From Oscillospiraceae bacterium (lineage in GTDB: Bacteria; Bacillota; Clostridia; Oscillospirales; Acutalibacteraceae), in contig JAQWBK010000004.1 of NCBI GenBank assembly GCA_028706415.1, positions 30,721 to 36,056 on the forward strand: a stretch of DNA of 5,336 nucleotides, read 5' to 3'. Shown piece after piece: positions 1 through 5,336 of this stretch. Made by a program: the position numbers and the translations under genes. The notes below the pieces were generated by a model. It was not told the origin of the DNA and searched no databases. It saw only the letters and a program-made list of their open reading frames with translations. How positions within the stretch are numbered: the first letter of the stretch is position 1; each line of letters starts with the position of its first letter.

Positions 1-973
1 CGGATAGATAAATGCCGGGCTCGACGGTGACAACACTACCCTCCCGCAAAACCTCATCCCCCGACATGGGAGACATTCGGGGAGCTTCATGTATTTCTAT
101 GCCCACCCCATGTCCGGTTCCATGCCCGAAACAGCCGCCGTATCCGGCCGAGTCAATCACACTGCGTGCGGCAGCATCCCCCTCGATACAAGGAAGCCCT
201 GCCCGAAGAACCAGAAGAGAGGCCGCCTGTGCCTTTAGTACCGTATCATAAACCCTGCGCTGTTCATCCGAACAGCTTCCCACCGCAACCGTGCGGGTCA
301 TATCCGAACACCAGCCGTCAACCACCCCGCCAAAGTCCATTGTAACAAGGTCGCCCTGCTCTATTGATTTATTCGAGGGCGCACCATGGGGCAGGGCCGA
401 ATTTGCACCCGAAACAACAATGAAATCAAAGGCAACCGCATCGGCTCCCTGACGGCGCATTTCAAATTCAAGCTCCAGAGCAATTTCCCGCTCGGTGCGG
501 CCGACCTTGATGCGGGGTAGTATATATTCAAAACCGTGGTCGGTAAGCTGCTGTGCCTGCTCGATCCTTTTCAACTCCTCAGGGGATTTAACCAGCCGGA
601 GGTTCTTTAAAAGCCCGTCCAGAATACCGCCGCACAGCTCAACATCCTTAAGCTCTGCCTCGAGCCGCTTAAATTCAGCACAGCTTAAATCATCGTCCTC
701 GACCGCCAAACGGCTGATTTTATGGGTTTTGAAAAGCTCCCTGAGAGTATCCGATCGCTTTTTATATTCGACGCATTTTATATCGGTTATAACCCGCTGT
801 GCCGCTTCAAAATAGCGGAAATCGGTGAGAAAATACGATTGCTGCCTTGTTATAAGCACCGTCCCGGCACTTGACGGAAAGCCGGTTATATACCTTCTGT
901 TATGACTGCTGGTTATTAACGCGCCGTCAACCTCGTCAGGAAGCAGTAATGAAAGCTGTTTTGCTTTAGACAT
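1..973 (-). CDS. M24 family Xaa-Pro peptidase (aminopeptidase P/prolidase-like), C-terminus cut by window edge
   Basis: Reading the minus strand from the ATG at 973..971 gives 324 uninterrupted codons to the window edge, with no stop. Seen: an N-terminal creatinase-like domain (about residues 1-125, with the family-typical NRRYITGF near residue 25 and FLTDFRY near 48), then a pita-bread M24 catalytic domain. Metal ligands are recognisable: D213 in MDFGG, D224 in SDMTRT, H288 in GHGTGHGVG and E318 in VEPGIY. H196 (LPHG), H284 and H295 match conserved active-site histidines. The fifth ligand, a Glu about 20-25 residues after E318, lies outside the window, so roughly 30-35 residues are missing. 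Family knowledge: a cytosolic, usually Mn-dependent enzyme that cleaves Xaa-Pro bonds in peptides; dipeptidase and aminopeptidase activity cannot be told apart from sequence. AAGGG at 986..982 sits 8 nt before the ATG and supports this start. The gene follows aroQ by 64 bp, as yqhT follows yqhS in B. subtilis. Confidence 0.93.
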   Translation of the reverse strand, partial: MSKAKQLSLLLPDEVDGALITSSHNRRYITGFPSSAGTVLITRQQSYFLTDFRYFEAAQRVITDIKCVEYKKRSDTLRELFKTHKISRLAVEDDDLSCAEFKRLEAELKDVELCGGILDGLLKNLRLVKSPEELKRIEQAQQLTDHGFEYILPRIKVGRTEREIALELEFEMRRQGADAVAFDFIVVSGANSALPHGAPSNKSIEQGDLVTMDFGGVVDGWCSDMTRTVAVGSCSDEQRRVYDTVLKAQAASLLVLRAGLPCIEGDAAARSVIDSAGYGGCFGHGTGHGVGIEIHEAPRMSPMSGDEVLREGSVVTVEPGIYLS

Positions 974-981
974 ATACAGAA

Positions 982-986
982 CCCTT
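982..986 (-). promoter_or_regulatory. Ribosome binding site of the Xaa-Pro peptidase gene
   Basis: On the minus strand AAGGG lies 8 nt before the ATG at 973. It is the only purine-rich stretch close enough to that start. No convincing promoter or terminator is seen in the 64-bp gap to aroQ, so co-transcription with aroQ is inferred. Confidence 0.6.
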
Positions 987-1037
987 GCCTTTCGGTGAGA
1001 TAATCACGAAAAAACTCAACAAGTCGGCCAATCCAGG

Positions 1038-1469
1038 CTATTCAAGCGCCAGAAGCGCGTCGACCCCTAAAAGATAGCTTGAAACACCAAAGCCGGCAAT
1101 CTGCCCGCGACATACTGCAGAAATAACCGATTTATGGCGAAACTCCTCCCTGGCGTGGATGTTGGACATATGCACCTCGATAACAGGAAGGCCGATCGCC
1201 GAAATGGCATCCCGCAACGAATAGCTTGTATGGGTATATGCTCCGGCGTTGAGTATGACCCCGTCGACACTGCCGACACATTGATGCAGCCTGTCGATAA
1301 TCCCGCCCTCGCTGTTGGATTGATAAAAATCTACATTTAGCCCCTGCGCCTCGGCATGCTGTGCGATAAGCTCGCAAATCTGGTCATAGCTGTCGGTCCC
1401 GTATACCCCGGGCTCGCGCATTCCCAGCAGATTTAAGTTGGGGCCGTTTAATATGAGAATGTTTTTCAT
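1038..1469 (-). CDS. aroQ: Type II 3-dehydroquinate dehydratase
   Basis: This enzyme catalyses the third step of the shikimate pathway, 3-dehydroquinate to 3-dehydroshikimate, in the cytosol; the family forms dodecamers. The chosen start gives 143 residues, usual for type II enzymes (about 140-150). All active-site residues known from the Mycobacterium tuberculosis enzyme are present: N11, R18 and Y23 in the N-terminal NGPNLNLLG...YG motif, N74 and H80 in the NAGAYTHTS motif, E98 and H100 in EVHMSN, R107 and R111 in HAREEFRH. The Pro that usually follows N74 is Ala here, a mild change. Start choice: an in-frame ATG at 1478 directly abuts the Shine-Dalgarno sequence (zero spacing), while the ATG at 1469 has 9 nt spacing and begins with the family-typical MKNILILNGPN. 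I therefore prefer 1469, three codons downstream. It lies 30 bp after the TIM-barrel gene and 64 bp before the peptidase gene, which suggests one operon. Confidence 0.96.
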   Translation of the reverse strand: MKNILILNGPNLNLLGMREPGVYGTDSYDQICELIAQHAEAQGLNVDFYQSNSEGGIIDRLHQCVGSVDGVILNAGAYTHTSYSLRDAISAIGLPVIEVHMSNIHAREEFRHKSVISAVCRGQIAGFGVSSYLLGVDALLALE

Positions 1470-1478
1470 ATAAGCCAT

Positions 1479-1486
1479 TCCTTTCC
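1479..1486 (-). promoter_or_regulatory. Ribosome binding site that decides the aroQ start
   Basis: GGAAAGGA on the minus strand (1486..1479) ends immediately before the ATG at 1478 but lies 9 nt before the ATG at 1469. Only the second spacing suits initiation, so it places the aroQ start at 1469. Confidence 0.75.
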
Positions 1487-1499
1487 GTGGGGGTTCTAA

Positions 1500-2366
1500 T
1501 TAGTAAAGTATATTATATCCATCATATAATAATTTCAATACCCGTGCATCGGCATCTTGGGTGCCCCTTGATTCGCATATAACGGTAGGTGTCCAGCCGC
1601 GCTGGGCAATAAGCTCCATCAAAGGCTCGGGTTCCGGCCCGAACCTACTGTCTTCAAAGGTGAGATGCCTTTTTTCCCCCGCCTGGGTATATTCAATTTT
1701 TGAAAAATGGATATGCATTTCGGATGCACGCCGTACCCCAAGCTTATTTGCTATGGCATCCAGCGCAAATGCAAAATCCTCTCGGGAGTTCATACCTCCG
1801 CCGGTTCGGGAATTTAGATGACCGAAATCCACACATGGAAGAAAGCGCTCGTCAAGCTGACACAATTCGATTACCTCATCAAGATTGCCAAGCTGGTTAA
1901 TCTTGCCCATGGTTTCAAGACAGAGGTGAATATCTGATAAGCCCTCGTCATCAAGAAGCTCCTGCGCCCGTTTAAGCGTTTTGGCCGCAAGCAGTGTGGC
2001 ATCTGAGCGTGTAAGCCCACCCAGCCCGCCGGGGTGCACAATAATCCGATTGCCCCCCATCCATGAAACCGCCTGTGCGCTTTGTTGGATATAACGCAGA
2101 CTGTTATCCCGCTTTAACGGGTCATCAGATGCAAGGGAAATATAATAAGGAGCATGTACCGACAGGGCAATGCCATGCTGCTCGGCGTTGGCGCCAAGCT
2201 CCCGTGCCGTTTTTTCGCTTGTATTTATTCCGTGCCCGCCCTGATACTCATAGGCATTCAGCCCAAGCCCCGCCAACCATTCAGGTGCCTGAAGGGTCGA
2301 TTTTCGCCCCGATGAGATAAATTCTTCGCTGTTTCCCGCAGGGCCGAACCGTGCTTGCTTCTCCAA
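1500..2366 (-). CDS. Endonuclease IV-like TIM-barrel protein (AP endonuclease family 2 fold)
   Basis: The product has 288 residues, close to the usual 280-290 of endonuclease IV (Nfo). Aligning by eye with E. coli Nfo, most trinuclear zinc ligands are matched: H71 (HAPYYISL; Nfo H69), H111 (IVHPGG; H109), E151 (CLETMG; E145), D180 and H183 (VDFGHLN; D179 and H182), H218 (MHIH; H216), H234 (KRH; H231) and E265 (ICESRG; E261). The Asp of the Nfo D-R-H motif (D229) is Lys232 here. The N-terminal RFGPAGNSEEF is typical of a Clostridia subgroup often annotated as deoxyribonuclease IV, though its activity is uncertain. Known for Nfo: it cuts 5' of abasic sites in base excision repair. Inferred here: a metal-dependent phosphodiesterase or a sugar isomerase-like enzyme of the same fold; AP endonuclease activity is unproven. 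Start: TTG at 2366..2364, 7 nt after GGGAGGG; an in-frame TAG at 2384..2382 excludes any earlier start. Confidence 0.85.
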   Translation of the reverse strand: MEKQARFGPAGNSEEFISSGRKSTLQAPEWLAGLGLNAYEYQGGHGINTSEKTARELGANAEQHGIALSVHAPYYISLASDDPLKRDNSLRYIQQSAQAVSWMGGNRIIVHPGGLGGLTRSDATLLAAKTLKRAQELLDDEGLSDIHLCLETMGKINQLGNLDEVIELCQLDERFLPCVDFGHLNSRTGGGMNSREDFAFALDAIANKLGVRRASEMHIHFSKIEYTQAGEKRHLTFEDSRFGPEPEPLMELIAQRGWTPTVICESRGTQDADARVLKLLYDGYNILY

Positions 2367-2373
2367 ATCGGAG

Positions 2374-2380
2374 CCCTCCC
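2374..2380 (-). promoter_or_regulatory. Strong ribosome binding site that supports a TTG start
   Basis: GGGAGGG on the minus strand (2380..2374) lies 7 nt before the TTG at 2366. With an in-frame stop just upstream (2384..2382), it makes TTG the only well-placed start for the TIM-barrel gene. Confidence 0.75.
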
Positions 2381-2407
2381 ACTACATTAATGTTCTACTT
2401 CCGGTAT

Positions 2408-2413
2408 ATTATA
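2408..2413 (-). promoter_or_regulatory. Possible promoter (-10 only) for the TIM-barrel/aroQ/peptidase genes
   Basis: A consensus TATAAT occurs at 2413..2408 on the minus strand, in the AT-rich 69-bp gap after yqeG, about 40 nt before the TTG start. The hexamer 17 nt upstream (ATTACT) matches the -35 consensus at only three positions, and AT-rich gaps easily produce TATAAT by chance. No terminator hairpin follows yqeG, so read-through from yqeG is equally possible. Confidence 0.3.
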
Positions 2414-2435
2414 TTAAACTATCAACAATTAGTAA

Positions 2436-2936
2436 TTATTTATTCTTGCTTTTTCGGTACCTCTTTAAAATATGCCCTTCAAAACGCCTTTTAAACCTCA
2501 ATGTAATCTGATGCTCGGGCAAAATCGGTAAAAGCTGTATTGAACGCACTCTTGCAAGGTTGGCCCCAATAATATCGGTAAAGGATTGGTCGCCGATGGC
2601 AACGCATTCCCTCCGTTTCATGCCCAACCTCCGTGCCCCACGGATAAATCCGATCGGCAGGGGTTTGCAGGCAAAGGAAATATACCGCAGCCCTAACTTT
2701 TTTGCAAAGGGAGCCACCCGCCTTGAAACGCCGTTTGATACTATGGTTGGCATAAATCCAAGGGCCTTCATGTTATCAAGCCATTCGGAAATGGCAGGGT
2801 CAAGCACCTGACTGCCGTGGGTTGTCAGGGTATTATCCACATCAAGAAGCAAACCGCGTACCCCCAGCTTTTTTAGGTCATCGGGCGTAATATCGGTTAT
2901 TTTATTTTTTAGCATATCGGGATAAAATAAAGACAT
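2436..2936 (-). CDS. yqeG: YqeG family HAD subclass IIIA phosphatase
   Basis: The product has 166 residues, normal for YqeG. Seen: HAD motif I LLDVDNTL with nucleophile D32 and acid/base D34; motif II VSNG with S67; the motif III Lys as K91 in CKPLP; motif IV GDQSFTD with D116 and D121 for Mg2+ binding. There is no large cap insertion, as expected for subclass III, and the C-terminus is rich in Arg and Lys. Family knowledge: YqeG is related to the mitochondrial Gep4 phosphatidylglycerophosphate phosphatases, so a role in phosphatidylglycerol synthesis at the membrane is possible but not shown here. Start: ATG at 2936, with AAAGGA 12 nt upstream, a rather long spacing; the N-terminus MSLFYPDMLKNKITDI fits the family. 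It lies downstream of the rpsU terminator, so it needs its own promoter or read-through. Confidence 0.92.
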   Translation of the reverse strand: MSLFYPDMLKNKITDITPDDLKKLGVRGLLLDVDNTLTTHGSQVLDPAISEWLDNMKALGFMPTIVSNGVSRRVAPFAKKLGLRYISFACKPLPIGFIRGARRLGMKRRECVAIGDQSFTDIIGANLARVRSIQLLPILPEHQITLRFKRRFEGHILKRYRKSKNK

Positions 2937-2948
2937 AAAAAATCCATG

Positions 2949-2954
2949 TCCTTT
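2949..2954 (-). promoter_or_regulatory. Ribosome binding site of yqeG, long spacing
   Basis: AAAGGA at 2954..2949 on the minus strand is 12 nt from the ATG at 2936. An out-of-frame ATG at 2947 lies 1 nt after it and is too close to be used. The spacing is longer than for the other genes here, which may mean modest translation. Confidence 0.55.
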
Positions 2955-2963
2955 CTGGGTTTT

Positions 2964-2996
2964 ATACCGTTCTCACCTTTTACTTGAGAACAGTAT
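2964..2996 (-). repeat. 12-bp inverted repeat (stem-loop or operator) upstream of yqeG
   Basis: Arms 2964-2975 and 2985-2996 are complementary across 12 positions, with a single G-U wobble in the minus-strand RNA; the loop is 9 nt (2976-2984) and A-rich in the transcript. The repeat ends about 10 nt before the yqeG ribosome binding site. No T-run follows on either strand, so it is not a normal intrinsic terminator. It could be an operator for a dimeric repressor or an mRNA structure that affects translation or stability. The structure is seen directly; any function is inferred. Confidence 0.6.
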
Positions 2997-3051
2997 TACG
3001 CCTGGAAAGCAGATAAAACCGTATTGAAAAAGGGAGGCCAAGCTACCCCTT

Positions 3052-3068
3052 GTTATACTAATATTATA
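3052..3068 (-). promoter_or_regulatory. Possible yqeG promoter region just after the rpsU terminator
   Basis: The minus strand carries a consensus TATAAT at 3068..3063 and a second -10-like TATAAC at 3057..3052, directly downstream of the rpsU terminator. Neither has a good -35; the best is TTGGTT 18 nt before the second box, inside the terminator T-tract. A promoter is expected here because yqeG lies beyond a strong terminator, but the motif evidence is weak. Confidence 0.35.
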
Positions 3069-3079
3069 CAGTATTAACC

Positions 3080-3107
3080 AAAAAGCGGGCATTGCTGCCC
3101 GCTTTTT
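3080..3107 (-). terminator. Rho-independent terminator of rpsU
   Basis: Arms 3080-3091 and 3096-3107 pair perfectly over 12 bp, with a GCGGGCA/TGCCCGC core and a GCAA tetraloop in the minus-strand RNA; a run of Ts forms the 3' arm end. It starts 4 nt after the rpsU stop codon. Because A and T runs flank the core symmetrically, it could also work on the plus strand, but no plus-strand gene is present to need it. Confidence 0.93.
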
Positions 3108-3111
3108 TGAA

Positions 3112-3288
3112 TTATTTAAACTTGCGTTTACGAGCAGCCTCAGACTTTTTCTTGCGTTTGACCGAGGGCTTTTCATAATGCTCTCTCTTGCGAACTTCCG
3201 CAAGAACACCTGAACGCGCACAGGATTTTTTCCAGCGGCGAAGTGCACTGTCCAAGCTTTCGTTATCTTTTACACGTACTTCTGACAT
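3112..3288 (-). CDS. rpsU: 30S ribosomal protein S21
   Basis: The product has 58 residues, the normal length for Firmicutes bS21. Seen: the family-typical start MSEVRVKDNESLDSALRRWK, then KKSCARSGVLAEVRKREHYE, and a very basic tail (KPSVKRKKKSEAARKRKFK) that suits rRNA binding. bS21 sits on the 30S platform next to the 3' end of 16S rRNA and the anti-Shine-Dalgarno sequence, and takes part in translation initiation. The ATG at 3288..3286 has an unusually purine-rich ribosome binding site 8 nt upstream, the stop is TAA at 3114..3112, and the gene has its own promoter and terminator, so it can be expressed as a single-gene unit. A longer open frame (3248..2973) overlaps it in another phase and is not the real gene. 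Confidence 0.97.
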   Translation of the reverse strand: MSEVRVKDNESLDSALRRWKKSCARSGVLAEVRKREHYEKPSVKRKKKSEAARKRKFK

Positions 3289-3296
3289 TCTTTATT

Positions 3297-3306
3297 CCCT
3301 CCCTCC
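3297..3306 (-). promoter_or_regulatory. Extended ribosome binding site of rpsU
   Basis: GGAGGGAGGG on the minus strand (3306..3297) ends 8 nt before the ATG at 3288. It offers two overlapping Shine-Dalgarno registers. The first (3306..3301) can be base-paired with upstream sequence; the second (3300..3297) stays free in that fold. Confidence 0.8.
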
Positions 3307-3346
3307 GCCGTACAGGCAGGGGTATTTAACCAAACTGTTATAGAAT

Positions 3347-3375
3347 ATTATACAACGGGCATCCGTTTTAGTCAA
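3347..3375 (-). promoter_or_regulatory. Sigma-A type promoter of rpsU
   Basis: On the minus strand, TTGACT (3375..3370) and TATAAT (3352..3347) are separated by exactly 17 bp, a near-perfect vegetative promoter. The start of transcription would fall near 3340, giving a leader of about 50 nt. The -35 box begins only 17 bp after the leuS stop codon. Confidence 0.9.
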
Positions 3376-3392
3376 TACCTTAAAATCAGTAA

Positions 3393-5336
3393 TTAGGCTT
3401 GAGCGGGCTTGACCACAAGGTTTACCAGCTTGCAGGGGACATATAGCTCTTTGACAATCTGCATACCTTCAAGGAAAATCGCCGCTTTTTCATCCGATTT
3501 CGCTTGGGCAATTACAGCCGCAGCATCCGAATCTGTGGGGATGGTGATGCGGGTGCGCACCTTACCGTTTACCTGCACCGCAATTTCGATGGTTTGCTCA
3601 ATACATTTTGCGGCATCATATTCCGGCCATCCGGCATGAGCAAGTTGTCCGCCGTATTTCATGATTTCCCACAGTTCTTCGGTGATGTGGGGGGCAAACG
3701 GGTTTAGCAGGATAAGTAAAATGCGATATTCCTCTCTTGTAACGCTGTTTGTGTCTGTAATTTCGTTTAACAGTGCCATCATGGCGGCAATGGCGGTGTT
3801 ATATTTCAGGGCATCTATATCTTCACCCACCTTGCGGATGGTTTTGTGTAGAGTGGTTTCAAGCTGGGGGCGAATGCTGCCGGTGGGGCTGACGCACCCC
3901 TGCAATGCCCAGATGCGGTCCAGAAAACGCCGACAGCCGCGAATACTGGAGCTTGACCAGGGGGCTGCTTTTTCAAAATCTCCGATAAACATTTCATACA
4001 GCCGCAGGGTATCGGCACCGTATTCATTAACAATATCATCCGGATTTACAACATTACCTCTGGATTTCGACATTTTCTCGCCATTCTCACCCAAAATCAT
4101 ACCGTGACTGGTGCGCTTGGCATACGGTTCCGCCGTAGGTGCAATGCCGATATCAAAGAGGAATTTATGCCAAAATCTGCTGTAAAGCAGATGCAGGGTG
4201 GTATGCTCCATGCCGCCGTTGTACCAGTCTATGGGGGTCCAATATTCCAACGCTTTTTTAGATGCCAACTCTTTATCATTGTTAGGGTCGACATACCGCA
4301 GAAAATACCAGGATGAACCCGCCCACTGTGGCATGGTGTCGGTTTCACGCTTTGCGGGGGCGCCGCATTTGGGGCAGGGAACATTAACCCAATCCTCAAT
4401 GGCGGCAAGGGGGGATTCTCCGTTTTCGGTGGGCTCATAGCTTTCCACCATGGGCAGGCGAAGGGGCAGCTCTTCTTCGGACAGGGGAACATAACCGCAA
4501 GCGTCACAGTGAACGATTGGAATGGGCTCTCCCCAATAACGCTGACGCGAAAACACCCAGTCCCGCAGCTTAAAGTTTACCTTGCTCTCCCCGATTTTTT
4601 TATCCGCAAGCCATTTTGTCATGGCTTCAATTGCCTCGTCCACCGTCATTCCGTCAAGGAAATCGGAATTGACCATAACACCGGCGGAGCAATCGGTAAA
4701 GGGCTCTTGTTCAACATCCCCGCCTTTTACAACCTCAACAATGGGCAATTTAAATATTTTCGCAAATTCCCAGTCCCGGCCATCATGCCCGGGAACCGCC
4801 ATTATGGCGCCTGTTCCGTAAGATACCAGAACATAATCGGATATAAATATCGGCATATCCTGCCCGGTAGCGGGATTTATCGCCCGAACACCCTTTAATT
4901 CAACCCCGCTTTTATCCTTGGCAACCTCGGTACGCTCAAAGTCGGATTTTTTAGCCGCCTCTGCCTGATATTCCCGAACGCTATCTATATTGTCAAGCCT
5001 ATCTGCCCACTTCTCGATAAGGGGATGCTCGGGGGAGATTACCATATAGGTAGCCCCAAACAAGGTATCGGGGCGGGTGGTGAACACCTCGATGGGTTGG
5101 CCTGCCGTGGTATCAAACCGCACCTGAGCGCCGGTGGAGCGCCCGATCCAATGAATTTGCTGTGCACGAACCCGCTCGGGATAATCCACCAATTCAAGGT
5201 CGTCAATCAAACGCTGAGCATATTGGGTTATTTTGAGCATCCACTGGCTTTTAACCTTTCGAACAACCTGGCCACCGCAACGCTCGCACGATCCCGCCAC
5301 AACCTCCTCGTTGGCAAGCACACATTTGCAGGAGGT
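3393..5336 (-). CDS. leuS: Leucyl-tRNA synthetase, N-terminus cut by window edge
   Basis: This class Ia aminoacyl-tRNA synthetase charges tRNA-Leu with leucine in the cytosol. The frame is open to the window edge, giving 647 visible residues; GTG and ATG codons inside are not the start. Bacterial LeuRS has about 800-870 residues, so some 160 are missing, including the HIGH motif. Seen in order (visible numbering): a zinc-module remnant TSCKCVLANEEVV...CERCG (1-25); the CP1 editing domain with TTRPDT (86-91) and YGTGAIMAVPGHDGRDWEF (173-191); DWVFSRQRYWGEPIPI (about 259-274); a second Cys cluster, HCDACG then PCPKCG; DTMPQWAGSSWYFLRY (about 333-348); GMEHTTLHLLY; KMSKS (421-425); the anticodon-binding helical domain with PFAPHITEELWE; and the C-terminal VQVNGKVR domain. 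The catalytic and editing motifs look intact. No terminator is seen between leuS and the rpsU promoter. Confidence 0.98.
   Translation of the reverse strand, partial: TSCKCVLANEEVVAGSCERCGGQVVRKVKSQWMLKITQYAQRLIDDLELVDYPERVRAQQIHWIGRSTGAQVRFDTTAGQPIEVFTTRPDTLFGATYMVISPEHPLIEKWADRLDNIDSVREYQAEAAKKSDFERTEVAKDKSGVELKGVRAINPATGQDMPIFISDYVLVSYGTGAIMAVPGHDGRDWEFAKIFKLPIVEVVKGGDVEQEPFTDCSAGVMVNSDFLDGMTVDEAIEAMTKWLADKKIGESKVNFKLRDWVFSRQRYWGEPIPIVHCDACGYVPLSEEELPLRLPMVESYEPTENGESPLAAIEDWVNVPCPKCGAPAKRETDTMPQWAGSSWYFLRYVDPNNDKELASKKALEYWTPIDWYNGGMEHTTLHLLYSRFWHKFLFDIGIAPTAEPYAKRTSHGMILGENGEKMSKSRGNVVNPDDIVNEYGADTLRLYEMFIGDFEKAAPWSSSSIRGCRRFLDRIWALQGCVSPTGSIRPQLETTLHKTIRKVGEDIDALKYNTAIAAMMALLNEITDTNSVTREEYRILLILLNPFAPHITEELWEIMKYGGQLAHAGWPEYDAAKCIEQTIEIAVQVNGKVRTRITIPTDSDAAAVIAQAKSDEKAAIFLEGMQIVKELYVPCKLVNLVVKPAQA

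Noticed and set aside
495..815. A 106-codon plus-strand open frame
   Set aside because: It is antisense to the N-terminal part of the Xaa-Pro peptidase gene, whose minus-strand reading is well supported by motifs.
974..1037. The gap between aroQ and the peptidase gene, checked for a terminator
   Set aside because: A TGAG...CTCA pairing is possible, but the stem is too short and no T-run follows it, so no terminator is called.
1512..1538. TTGAAA (1538..1533) and TATAAT (1517..1512) on the minus strand, as a possible aroQ promoter inside the 3' end of the TIM-barrel gene
   Set aside because: The spacer is 15 bp, too short for a normal sigma-A promoter; a 17-bp register gives only TAATAT as -10. 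The region is AT-rich coding sequence, so chance is likely, though an internal promoter cannot be excluded.
2973..3248. A 91-codon minus-strand open frame overlapping rpsU and its terminator
   Set aside because: It lies in a different phase over the unmistakable S21 gene, crosses the terminator hairpin, and has no recognisable protein features.
3661..4107. A 148-codon plus-strand open frame antisense to leuS
   Set aside because: It is fully inside the conserved leuS coding sequence, has no family features and no supporting ribosome binding site that I could see.
4509..4898. A 129-codon plus-strand open frame antisense to leuS
   Set aside because: It mirrors the conserved LeuRS editing-domain region and is best explained as a shadow of leuS codon use.
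3393..5321. GTG at 5321 as the leuS start
   Set aside because: The frame stays open to the window edge and the upstream residues TSCKC continue the conserved LeuRS zinc-module sequence, so the true start lies beyond the window.

Overview
The window holds ordinary chromosomal housekeeping genes, all transcribed from the minus strand, so the biological order runs from high to low coordinates. No mobile element, CRISPR array, phage gene or tRNA is visible. The protein families, the sigma-A type promoter, the purine-rich ribosome binding sites and the gene content (a Firmicutes-style LeuRS, a 58-residue S21, a YqeG phosphatase, an endonuclease IV-like TIM-barrel protein, and a type II dehydroquinase followed by an M24 peptidase) point to a low- to medium-GC Firmicute. 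Clostridia is most likely, perhaps the Oscillospirales/Ruminococcaceae side; the rank below class is a guess.

Layout in transcription order: (1) leuS, entering from the right edge and lacking its N-terminal part, ends at 3393. (2) After a very short gap comes a near-consensus promoter (-35 at 3375..3370, -10 at 3352..3347, 17-bp spacer) and rpsU (3288..3112), which ends in a strong intrinsic terminator hairpin (3080-3107). (3) A leader of about 150 bp with a possible promoter and a 12-bp inverted repeat precedes yqeG (2936..2436). (4) After a 69-bp AT-rich gap with a possible weak promoter comes the TIM-barrel, endonuclease IV-like gene (2366..1500, TTG start). (5) aroQ (1469..1038) follows closely, and (6) an M24 Xaa-Pro peptidase gene (973..1) runs off the left edge just before its last metal ligand.

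The leuS-rpsU part serves translation: leucine charging and a small-subunit protein that acts in initiation. The yqeG to peptidase part looks like a loose co-directional operon. The aroQ then Xaa-Pro peptidase order matches yqhS-yqhT in Bacillus subtilis, where efp (elongation factor P) follows, so efp is the expected next gene beyond the left edge.

I did not find a new biological system here. The points most worth a second look are regulatory or fine-scale: a possible hairpin over part of the rpsU ribosome binding site, an unexplained 12-bp inverted repeat just upstream of the yqeG ribosome binding site, and an endonuclease IV-like protein whose metal site appears to have lost one conserved Asp.
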